Assembly: GCA_016787645.1 (NCBI GenBank)
Contig: JAEUUF010000026.1
Location: forward strand, 434,001 to 498,000
Source: Cyclobacteriaceae bacterium
Lineage (GTDB): Bacteria; Bacteroidota; Bacteroidia; Cytophagales; Cyclobacteriaceae
Direction: 5' to 3'
DNA: 64,000 nt
Both the position numbers and the translations under genes were made by a program. Of this stretch, positions 9,301 through 16,572 are shown one piece after another (position 1 is the stretch's first letter; every line of letters begins with the position of its first letter). Under the pieces are notes generated by a model. It was not told where the DNA came from. It saw nothing but the letters and a program-made list of their open reading frames with translations, and ran no database searches.

Positions 9301-9550
9301 GACCGGCGAAGTCCGGCTGCGCGAAGGAACGAATGAGGTTGGCTTGATGAACAAAGGTGATGTATTCGGAGATCTGTTCCAGGAAGGCCCATCCATCAAG
9401 ATCACAGAAGTGGAAGCCACCAAGCGTTCAGTCATCTTCCGCATCAACCTTCCGGATTTCTATTTTGTAATGGCCAAGCACCACGAACTGGTACAAGGCC
9501 TTGTTCGAAATGTAACAGCAAGGAGACATAAGACGACCACCAACGCATAA
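6356..9550 (+). CDS. Nucleotide-transporter-like (NTT/MFS) membrane protein with HEAT repeats and cyclic-nucleotide-binding domain
   Basis: A 1064-residue protein in three parts. Residues ~15-425 carry about twelve hydrophobic segments and resemble the ATP/ADP-translocase (NTT/Tlc) branch of the MFS. Residues ~440-930 are alpha-helical with HEAT-like repeats (for example LLRDADPKVRNEAILTARKV). Residues ~945-1050 resemble a cyclic-nucleotide-binding domain (KIIPVDLRPQDKIVFNNPDE, then VGLMNKGDVFGDLFQEG), although the usual phosphate-binding RxA signature is not clear. The open frame begins at a TTG at 6326; ATG 6356 fits better because conserved sequence follows it directly. It heads a six-gene unit; the TIR-like gene starts 17 bases later. 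Transport substrate is unknown, and the helical-repeat tail could equally make it a membrane scaffold or sensor. Confidence 0.8.
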   Translation: MKERLTNLLGVEPEETGPVALLLALSFLMGLFLATVAVAAQTLFLTSEGISEQYDLPKALFIGGGFGFLATGLFNLLQGRMPFRYLAMFFLVLIIGGTVVLEYGDNYPELISPNALHYVGFALVLPFTFVMQLVFWGGFNRLFTLRQQKRVVGNVSIGMDIAQIIAFFTIPIMLQFGVETRSLFTIGLFSIIGFLALFLVLSNNYLSPAEKNPQPGMMNEKEHKKLNIFSLLRLRYILLLAGFIVVSFTALRFIDYSFYNATIQRFDSEGLPIFLSLFEATVVIVGFLFGLFAADRVQEEYGLRVSLIINPLLLIIFTGAALGLGLLFGYQGESENVVFFFIAVAMSKLFVNSLRDSLDTPVFKFYYVPIEKSIKLDAQTKLEGIVTAFATMVAGGLIVAINTFEIFNLLSVTLFTLPLLGAWYLITNRMYQGYRDTLQASLQRNKESVAGHVVREFTLNSVLEKEVNSTAEEKVIYGLKLMEKLEPALFETSLMKLAESSELRKVKEFAQAKIEELGLSQQPEGEIAGLAKQAAGASEDSDLLSISSEKLLKLGKSVKQADRMLAAKLLRKMISQKTIFILLELLRDADPKVRNEAILTARKVKRPETWPVLIDMLSSPLYSNQATAALKESGTPALQVLDSAFYKSGQTDQVMLKIVQIIGHIGGEEAWQLLWKKSDYPDKRIVKQIFYSLRYTNYTAKGRERNQVMDLLDTEISKTLWNLNAQEELPEEPHFSFLKQALREELRDNYDQISLLMSILYDPVSVQLVRENVETGTTDGIAYAMELLDLFVDQDLKPRLLPIFDDMSPKDKMNKLQVYFPRESYNPVQVVNYILNRDFNLNNRWTKMCAVYAAAYIPEFRVSRGLIGQMFNPDRLLQETAAWVIYNKDKAQYRIVADRLPLRDKKFLDSSIENNQLLDGLDDGFFLGIEMVMFIKSLHAFSGIPGSILSDLADKIIPVDLRPQDKIVFNNPDENRPILICATGEVRLREGTNEVGLMNKGDVFGDLFQEGPSIKITEVEATKRSVIFRINLPDFYFVMAKHHELVQGLVRNVTARRHKTTTNA

Positions 9551-9567
9551 AAGCAATCAACCCCACT

Positions 9568-10995
9568 ATGGCTTACGACATCGATGTACTCATCACTTTT
9601 GCCGAGAAGGACAATGAACTCGGCAAGAAGAGCGAAGTTGGCTGGGTAACCCAGTTCAAAAAATTCCTGGAAATGATGCTGTTCCAGGTGATGGGTGAAC
9701 AAACCAAAATTGTGCTCAAGTCTGAATTTGAAGACTTTACCGCGGCAGGAATGAACAATGCCGCTGTGCTGGTCACCATCCTGACAAAGGAGTTTGCCCA
9801 GTCCGGTCGTTGCCTGGATACGGTTGAAGCCTTCTACAAAGCCACAGCCGATTCCAAAGTGCAACGTGTTTTCAAAGTGCTCAAATCGCCGTTGTCAGGT
9901 CCTGAACAACCTCCCCGCCTTCGGGAGTTGCTAAGTTATGACATGTACCAGCTCGATAACGAGACTGGTTTGATGAAAGAGTATACCGACTTCTTCAGCC
10001 AGGATGCTGAAAAGCAATATTGGATGAAAATGGTCGACCTGGTATATGACATTCATGAAGCCCTTATCCTCCTGAGCGGACAGACTAAGGCGGAAGTAAA
10101 AAACATTTACAAGCGCAAGACCATTTACCTCGCTGAAACGGGTCATGATCTTTCCACGCCCAGAAATATTATCCGCCGCGAATTGCAGCGCCATGGATAC
10201 GTGGTGCTTCCCAACCAACTCCTTCCTCCTCGCCAGGATGACCTGGAGCGCGTAGTACGAAGAGACCTCGAAGAATGCAGCCTGTCCGTGCACCTCATCG
10301 GGAGCGCCTATGGAGAAATCCCCGAAGGTTCCGATCGCAGCATTCTCGACATCCAGAATAAGCTCGCCGCTGAACATGCGGTGATCAAGCGTTCGCGCAA
10401 AGAGGAGTTTTCTCGGCTCATCTGGATTGCACCGAACCTCCGCAATGCCAGCGAAAAGCAAAAAGCATTCATTGAGTCACTCCGTCGTGACATCGAAGCA
10501 CAAGAAGGCGCTGAAATCCTTCAAAACCCGTTGGAGGACTTCAAGAACATCATGAGGGAAGAACTGATTTCTTCGCAAACAAAGACGGAAGATCAGCCTT
10601 CATCCGGTAAAACAATTTACCTGGTTCACGACAAAGTCGATCACCAGCAAGTGCTTCCACTTGTCGACGTTATCCAGAAATCCGGATTCAACGTGGTATT
10701 CCCCGCTTTCGAAGGCGACTTGATGGAAGTGAGAAAAAAACACATTGAGAACCTCCGCCAGTTCGATGGAGCCATCATCTTCAAAGGCAAAGTCAACGAC
10801 CAATGGGTGCGCATGAAAGTGCTCGACCTGCTGAAGGCACCGGGCTTTGGCCGTAACAAACCTATCCAGGGCAAAGCGATTGTGAGTGAAGCGCCGCTGG
10901 ATAATTACAAAAACCAGAACGTCACTTTAATCAGTGGCGATAGCAATAAGTCGATCGACTCCATCAAGAACTTCTTACAAGAATTTAAATCCTGA
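9568..10995 (+). CDS. Protein with three TIR-like domains
   Basis: A 475-residue soluble protein with no signal or membrane segment. Residues 1-165 look like a TIR domain: DIDVLITFAEKDN start, WVTQFKKFLE helix, MNNAAVLVTILTKEFAQSGRC strand/loop, and Cys82...Glu87 where NADase-type TIR domains place the catalytic glutamate. Residues ~188-340 form a second domain with the same plan (TIYLAETGHDL, LERVVRRDLEECSLSVHLIG, similar to DUF4062/TIR-like proteins). Residues ~350-475 form a third (TIYLVHDKVDHQQ, RKKHIENLRQFDGAIIFKG). Only the first keeps a possible catalytic Glu; the others may be binding modules. The stop overlaps the STAND gene start (TGATG), so the two are probably made in fixed ratio. 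Enzyme activity is inferred, not shown. Confidence 0.75.
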   Translation: MAYDIDVLITFAEKDNELGKKSEVGWVTQFKKFLEMMLFQVMGEQTKIVLKSEFEDFTAAGMNNAAVLVTILTKEFAQSGRCLDTVEAFYKATADSKVQRVFKVLKSPLSGPEQPPRLRELLSYDMYQLDNETGLMKEYTDFFSQDAEKQYWMKMVDLVYDIHEALILLSGQTKAEVKNIYKRKTIYLAETGHDLSTPRNIIRRELQRHGYVVLPNQLLPPRQDDLERVVRRDLEECSLSVHLIGSAYGEIPEGSDRSILDIQNKLAAEHAVIKRSRKEEFSRLIWIAPNLRNASEKQKAFIESLRRDIEAQEGAEILQNPLEDFKNIMREELISSQTKTEDQPSSGKTIYLVHDKVDHQQVLPLVDVIQKSGFNVVFPAFEGDLMEVRKKHIENLRQFDGAIIFKGKVNDQWVRMKVLDLLKAPGFGRNKPIQGKAIVSEAPLDNYKNQNVTLISGDSNKSIDSIKNFLQEFKS

Positions 10996-13900
10996 TGTCT
11001 ATGGCAAAGCAAGTAGACGAGAAACCCCAGTCTCCGCAGCAACAAGTAGGCGTCGCCAACCCCTTCCCCGGGTTGCGTCCCTTCAAGATTGAGGAAAGCC
11101 ACCTGTTCTTCGGCCGTGAAGGTCAAAGCGACGAGGTGCTCCTTAAAATGTCAAAAAGCCGCTTCGTCGGCGTTATCGGTCCCTCTGGATCCGGTAAATC
11201 ATCCTTCATCTATTGCGGGGTGCTGCCGATCCTCTATGGAGGCTTCCTGACCGACACCAGCCCAAACTGGGAGGTGATCGTAACCCGACCTGGCGCGAAC
11301 CCGGTTGATAACCTGGCCGAATCCCTCCTGGGTTCCAGCAAGGAATACAACCAGGCTGATGCGGAGGACAAGAAGATCAAGCGGACCATTGTTTCGACCC
11401 TCTTGCGAAGCAGCTCACTCGGATTGGTGGAAGCTATCCAGCAATCACGCAAGTCGCAGGACATCAACTACCTCATCCTGGTCGACCAGTTTGAGGAATT
11501 GTTCCGCTTCCGCGACGGCTCTGATCCGAATTCCGTCAACGAGACATTGGGGTTTGTCAATATGTTGATGGAAGCCGTGAACTATGAAGATGCCCCCATC
11601 TATGTAGCCATCACGATGCGTTCTGATTTTATCGGAGACTGTGCACAGTTCCCGGAATTGACACGCAAAATCAACGACAGTCACTACCTCATTCCTCAAA
11701 TGACCCGCGACCAGAAGCGTCGCGCGATCGAAGGACCTGTGGCCGTAGGTGGTGCGAAGATCACCCCGCGCTTGACGCAACAACTGCTCAACGACCTGGG
11801 TGATAACCCTGACCAACTCCCTATTCTTCAGCACGCGTTGATGCGTACATGGAGCTATTGGGCAAGATTCCGCGACTACGAAGATGAACCGCTGGACCTC
11901 AAGCATTACGAGGCCATCGGTACGATGAAGGAAGCGTTGTCGATGCACGCCAACGAAGCCTACGACGAATTGGACGAAGAACAGCAGCGCATCGCCGAGA
12001 TTCTCTTCAAGGCGATCACTGAAAAGCGTGGTGAAAACTTCGGTATCCGCCGTCCGACCCGCTTGGGAGAGATTGCCTCTATCGCCGACGTGGCCGAGAG
12101 CGATGTGATGGCCGTGATCGAGAAGTTCCGGGAACCGGGACGCTCACTCATCACCCCTGCCCATGGCGTTCCGCTCACCGGAAAGTCCATGGTCGACATC
12201 TCGCACGAAAGCTTGATGCGGATTTGGGTTCGTCTGAAGAACTGGGTGGATGACGAGGCGGATGCCGTGCAGATGTACTTGCGTCTCGCTGAAGCCGCCA
12301 CACAGTATCAAATAGGCAAGGCTGGTCTCTGGAGGCCACCGGATTTGCAGTTGGCCCTCAACTGGCAGGCCAAGCACCGTCCTACCCTCGTTTGGGGTCA
12401 GCGGTACAACCCCGCATTCGAGCGGACCATGATCTTCCTCGAGTACTCAAAGAAAGAGTGGGACACCGAACAGCGGATCAAGGAACTTGAACAGAAGCGG
12501 CGCCTGCAACGGGCCCGCACTACAGCCACCGTGTTTGGTGTGCTGGCGATCATTGCCCTCATTGCCTTGGTATATGCCTTCGTGCAGCAGGTGAAGGCCA
12601 CCAAGAATGCTGAATTGGCCGAAGCACAGAGAATCATAGCTGTTGCTGCGCAAAAGGAAGCGGAAACGAGCGCTAAAGAAGCTAAACGACAGGCCGACAT
12701 TGCTGAAGAAGCCCGGCGTGCAGCAGAAAAATCTGCTCAAGAAGCCCGCGAAGCTGAAGCACTCGCCCGGCAACGCGAACAAGAAGCCAATGCTGCCCGA
12801 ATTCGTGCAGAAAAAGCCGAGGCCAACGCCAAAGCCCAGGAAGCCATAGCCGTCGAACAGCGGAAAGCGGCTGAACTTCAGCGTGACCGTGCTGACCAGG
12901 CAACCCGAGAGGCCAACCGACAGCGATACCTCGCCCAGGGCAAACAGATGGCTGTGAAATCCAAAGAATTGGATAACGACCCTGTTCAGCAATCGCTGGT
13001 TGCCCAACAAGCGTACAAGTTTAATACCGCCAATGGCGGCAACCCGTTTGATGATGATATCTTCAATGGGCTGTACCATGCGCTGGATCACAAGCAATGG
13101 AACGATCCCCTCACCCGAAGCCTGGAAGGCCACGAGAAGGGTGCAGCACGGGCATTGGTTACGCGGGTGAAGACGAAGGAAATATACTCAGGCGGAAGTG
13201 ATGGACGGATTCTTCGTTGGACCTCCGACGGCGGAACCTGGAAACATGACTCCATTGTGGGTGGACGGACAGACTACCAGGTATATTCGATTGACGTAAG
13301 TCCTGACGATAATTATCTGGTTGCAGGTGGTGCCACCACCGGTGACATCACTAACAACTACATCGAGTTGTATGATTTGCGCAACCTCTCGCAGGCCCCC
13401 AAGAAAGTCTTTGGGTTTACCGGCGTCGAAACGGTGGAATTTTCGCACACCGAGATGGGTGCCTATGTACGTGACCAATCTGGGTTCAGTATCAAGTTCA
13501 CGGATTTCAATACAGTGCGTGAGGTGATCAAACCGAAAGAGAAGATTTCAATGATCACCATCAGCCCCGATGGAAAACGGATGGCAGGTACTGGAAACGC
13601 GGGTTCCCTTTTTGTCTGGGATCTTACCAACAACTTTGCTGAAAAAGTAGCCTTCAAGAACAATGCGCCATTAACTTCGGTGACCTTTGCCACAGACAAC
13701 AGCCGTCGTATTATTGTCGGAGATAACACGGGCCAGGTCAAGATTATCACGGAGGACACCAATTTCGCTCCCCGGATTCTCTCCGGTCACACGGCACACA
13801 TCGAACAAATCGTGTTCAACAATGCCGGTAAGTTTCTGGCGACCACGAGCCGAGATGGCACAGTGCGCTTGTGGAACTGGGACAAACTTTCGGACAACCC

Positions 13901-14174
13901 GATTGTGCTGAAAGATAACAGCCAGCGTGACTGGATCTGGAGCGCCGCATTTTCACCGGACGACGAGCAACTCATGGTGGGTATTCACAGCAACTCGGTG
14001 AATGCAAAAGAGACGATCCACGTGTACCCAACCAAGATCGTTACTATGGCCAACTCGCTTTGCACCTACATCGACCGCAACATGACCAAGGATGAGTGGG
14101 ACAACTTTGCCGGCGGAAATACGGGTATCAAGTATGAACGCACCTGTGAAAACTATCCTGAGAACAACAAGTAA
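10995..14174 (+). CDS. Membrane-spanning nSTAND NTPase with coiled coil and WD40 propeller
   Basis: A 1059-residue signalling NTPase. Residues ~22-60 carry the nSTAND opening NPFPGLRPFKIEESHLFFGR; Walker A is GPSGSGKS at 62-69; Walker B is YLILVDQFEELF near 157-168; the winged-helix part runs to ~490. A single membrane helix lies at ~510-532 (VFGVLAIIALIALVYAFV), preceded by a basic stretch (EQKRRLQRAR) that predicts the NTPase inside. Then comes an Ala/Glu/Arg-rich coiled coil (~545-660) and a WD40-type beta-propeller (~700-1030, for example GHTAHIEQIVFNNAGKFLATTSRDGTVRLWNW). The propeller would therefore be periplasmic. It is coupled to the TIR gene and followed by outer-membrane and surface proteins. 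STAND NTPases act as ligand-triggered switches; the ligand here is unknown. Confidence 0.85.
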   Translation: MSMAKQVDEKPQSPQQQVGVANPFPGLRPFKIEESHLFFGREGQSDEVLLKMSKSRFVGVIGPSGSGKSSFIYCGVLPILYGGFLTDTSPNWEVIVTRPGANPVDNLAESLLGSSKEYNQADAEDKKIKRTIVSTLLRSSSLGLVEAIQQSRKSQDINYLILVDQFEELFRFRDGSDPNSVNETLGFVNMLMEAVNYEDAPIYVAITMRSDFIGDCAQFPELTRKINDSHYLIPQMTRDQKRRAIEGPVAVGGAKITPRLTQQLLNDLGDNPDQLPILQHALMRTWSYWARFRDYEDEPLDLKHYEAIGTMKEALSMHANEAYDELDEEQQRIAEILFKAITEKRGENFGIRRPTRLGEIASIADVAESDVMAVIEKFREPGRSLITPAHGVPLTGKSMVDISHESLMRIWVRLKNWVDDEADAVQMYLRLAEAATQYQIGKAGLWRPPDLQLALNWQAKHRPTLVWGQRYNPAFERTMIFLEYSKKEWDTEQRIKELEQKRRLQRARTTATVFGVLAIIALIALVYAFVQQVKATKNAELAEAQRIIAVAAQKEAETSAKEAKRQADIAEEARRAAEKSAQEAREAEALARQREQEANAARIRAEKAEANAKAQEAIAVEQRKAAELQRDRADQATREANRQRYLAQGKQMAVKSKELDNDPVQQSLVAQQAYKFNTANGGNPFDDDIFNGLYHALDHKQWNDPLTRSLEGHEKGAARALVTRVKTKEIYSGGSDGRILRWTSDGGTWKHDSIVGGRTDYQVYSIDVSPDDNYLVAGGATTGDITNNYIELYDLRNLSQAPKKVFGFTGVETVEFSHTEMGAYVRDQSGFSIKFTDFNTVREVIKPKEKISMITISPDGKRMAGTGNAGSLFVWDLTNNFAEKVAFKNNAPLTSVTFATDNSRRIIVGDNTGQVKIITEDTNFAPRILSGHTAHIEQIVFNNAGKFLATTSRDGTVRLWNWDKLSDNPIVLKDNSQRDWIWSAAFSPDDEQLMVGIHSNSVNAKETIHVYPTKIVTMANSLCTYIDRNMTKDEWDNFAGGNTGIKYERTCENYPENNK

Positions 14175-14190
14175 TTAAGCGATTGCGACC

Positions 14191-15261
14191 ATGAAGAGAC
14201 TGTATTTATTGGCGGCGTGCTGGGTAGTGGGGATTGCACCTGCTTTCTCCCAGGCTACCAACTGTACCCAGACGCTGCGACTTATCCGGACCACCTATGA
14301 ACAGGGCAGGTTGCATGAACTGCCCAAAATGGCGGAAGGATGTTTAGCCGGTGAAGGTGCAGGTGGATTCAGTAAGGAAGAACGAAAGGAAGCGTATCGC
14401 TACCTGACGCTCGCCTATATCTACCTGGAAGAGCCGGAAAAGGCGGACGAGTCGATGATCAAGCTCATGAATACAGATCACTTCTATCAGCCCAACAAGG
14501 AAGTCGACCCGGCTGAGTTCATTGCTTTGTATAACAAGTTTCGGCATGAACCGGTATACCGGCTTGGTGGAAAGTTCGGCGTAAACCTGACGCAACCTGT
14601 AGTGACCAACTACTATAACGTAGGCAGCACCGGTGCAGGCAACGGAAGCTATTCGATGACGCCAAGCATCCAGGTCTATGGTGTGGTTGAAAAGGACTTC
14701 TTTCGCAAAATACCGTTGGTTTTGGCTGCGGAACTCGGTTACGTGAGCAGGGGGTACAAGTATTCAAATGACCGATTGGCTACCGCGGATGAGGACCCCA
14801 CCAAACCCATAAGCAACCAGGAGTTTCAGTTCACACAGAGCTACCTTGATTTGAACGTGATCGGACAATACAAATTCAAAAACACCATGGATGTTCAGAC
14901 CTACGTGGGGGCTGGACCGGGAATCAGCTACCTCCTCTCTTCCAAAAATCAAGCCACTACACTGCTGGGAAATGGTTTTACGGTCACCGGTGGAGCAGTG
15001 GATGATACCAAGTCCTACAACAAACTGCTTGTTTCGGCTACCCTGGTGGCGGGCATCAAATACCGTTTTGGTGAAGTTTATGTTACCGCAGAAGCGCGGT
15101 ATCAAATGGGCTTTACCAATGTGGTCAATCCTTCTTCCCGTACCAACCCGGAAATTGCTTTTGATTACCAGGGCCGCTATAATGACTATCGGGTAAACAA
15201 TATGATGATCCAGATTGGGGTCATCTACCCGCACTTCAAACCACTGAAACTGATCCGCTAG
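14191..15261 (+). CDS. Outer-membrane beta-barrel protein with N-terminal helical periplasmic domain
   Basis: A 356-residue secreted protein. The signal peptide is MKRLYLLAACWVVGIAPAFS with cleavage near AFSQA. Residues ~25-115 are alpha-helical, resembling one or two TPR-like hairpins (RKEAYRYLTLAYIYLEEPEKADESM). From ~120 the sequence alternates polar and hydrophobic residues in barrel-like strands and ends with short turns and HFKPLKLIR, similar in layout to PorT-type eight-strand barrels. It lies 16 bases after the STAND gene and one base before the lipoprotein gene. I infer that it anchors or relays between the surface and the periplasmic propeller; no specific family member is recognised. 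Confidence 0.72.
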   Translation: MKRLYLLAACWVVGIAPAFSQATNCTQTLRLIRTTYEQGRLHELPKMAEGCLAGEGAGGFSKEERKEAYRYLTLAYIYLEEPEKADESMIKLMNTDHFYQPNKEVDPAEFIALYNKFRHEPVYRLGGKFGVNLTQPVVTNYYNVGSTGAGNGSYSMTPSIQVYGVVEKDFFRKIPLVLAAELGYVSRGYKYSNDRLATADEDPTKPISNQEFQFTQSYLDLNVIGQYKFKNTMDVQTYVGAGPGISYLLSSKNQATTLLGNGFTVTGGAVDDTKSYNKLLVSATLVAGIKYRFGEVYVTAEARYQMGFTNVVNPSSRTNPEIAFDYQGRYNDYRVNNMMIQIGVIYPHFKPLKLIR

Positions 15262-15262
15262 T

Positions 15263-16525
15263 ATGAGAAAATTCTACACGTTTTGCCTTTCCATACTCCT
15301 GCTCTCCTGCCTTAGCGAATCGAATGTCGACCCAGGTTCATCGGCGACCTTCATACGATACTACAACGGGGGAAATAACGATGAATCGAAAGCCCTGGAA
15401 ATAGCATCTGACGGCGGGTTCATCATCGCGGCCACCACCACCATCAAGAAAACAGATGCTGACATAGCACGGACCAAGATCAAACTGATCAAAACGGATA
15501 AATCCGGAAACCCGCTCTGGCAGCAGCTTTATCCCGCTTTTGGCGTGGACAGCCTTGATTATACCGCCTCCTCTATCCAAGTCAACCCCGCAGGCGGTTA
15601 CGTTATCATTGGTGACGTAATAGATAGCAAAAAACAAGGAGCAACTGTGAACACCTTTCCCGGCGTAAGCCGCGGACTTGTGCTTTTGGTAGATGATGCC
15701 GGGCTTAATCCCAAAACACTCAGTCTGCAATTCACTCCTGGTCTTGCTCAAAAAGGAAAAGCTGTCGCTATTGACGCAAATGGAAACATACTGGCGCTAA
15801 GTACCCAAGGTACCCAAACGATGATTTTGACCAGAATCTCTACTGTTGATACTATTTCAAACGCATACACAGGTGGTGCTACAACCCTTGCCAACAAATT
15901 GCTGATTGACAATGCGGGCAAGGCTGTTTGGTCCGGAACCGCTACTGCCTCCGGGCTCACTGGGGTGCGGTTGCTGCGAACCATTCCTACCAGTCCAACA
16001 GTTGACTTCGACTTACTCCTCAATGAACCTGGCTACAGTCTTTCAGGTTTTGATTTTTGTAAATATGGGCTTGGCTATGCCATCGCCGGTGCAACAAACC
16101 AGAAGCCAGGGGGTGGTCCAGCATCAACAGACACGGACATCCTGTTCTACCTCACTACCGCGGATGGTCAAACCTCCCGGGTAACTTCATTTCCGTTTGA
16201 TGACCCCACAACGCCTCAAAATGAAGACAACCAGATCGATGCAGGCAACGCCATTACTTCCACGTTGGATGGTGGCTTGATCTTTCTTTCCTCTGTAAAC
16301 TCAGCCGCTATCGAAGGACGAGGCGATTCAGATTTCTACTTAATTAAGATCGATGCATTCGGGAACAAAATCTGGACCAGTTCATTTGGGAGCAAGTTCA
16401 AGGATGATGCTGTAGCGATCCGACAGTTGTCCGACGGATCCTATGTCGCACTGGGCACTACCACTCAGGGATCCCTCAAGATCCTGACCTTGTTCAAGAC
16501 GAACGGCAATGGAAAGATTGATTAG
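15263..16525 (+). CDS. Lipoprotein with repeated beta-propeller-like motifs
   Basis: A 420-residue protein with a lipoprotein signal (MRKFYTFCLSILLLSC; lipobox LLSC, lipidated Cys16). The mature part holds several copies of a motif common in Bacteroidota surface proteins: a GG-(FY)-I-I strand followed by D-x-Y-L-I-K-I-D-x-x-G-N-x-x-W (for example SDFYLIKIDAFGNKIWTSSFG and SDGGFIIAATT), which suggests a beta-propeller. It starts one base after the barrel gene stop and is followed 47 bases later by the giant gene. Lipoproteins of this class are often exposed at the cell surface. Its ligand and partner are unknown. Confidence 0.75.
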   Translation: MRKFYTFCLSILLLSCLSESNVDPGSSATFIRYYNGGNNDESKALEIASDGGFIIAATTTIKKTDADIARTKIKLIKTDKSGNPLWQQLYPAFGVDSLDYTASSIQVNPAGGYVIIGDVIDSKKQGATVNTFPGVSRGLVLLVDDAGLNPKTLSLQFTPGLAQKGKAVAIDANGNILALSTQGTQTMILTRISTVDTISNAYTGGATTLANKLLIDNAGKAVWSGTATASGLTGVRLLRTIPTSPTVDFDLLLNEPGYSLSGFDFCKYGLGYAIAGATNQKPGGGPASTDTDILFYLTTADGQTSRVTSFPFDDPTTPQNEDNQIDAGNAITSTLDGGLIFLSSVNSAAIEGRGDSDFYLIKIDAFGNKIWTSSFGSKFKDDAVAIRQLSDGSYVALGTTTQGSLKILTLFKTNGNGKID

Positions 16526-16572
16526 GAAAGGATAGGCATTTTAAGTCACGCATTTACCAAGAGAAGATTGTT

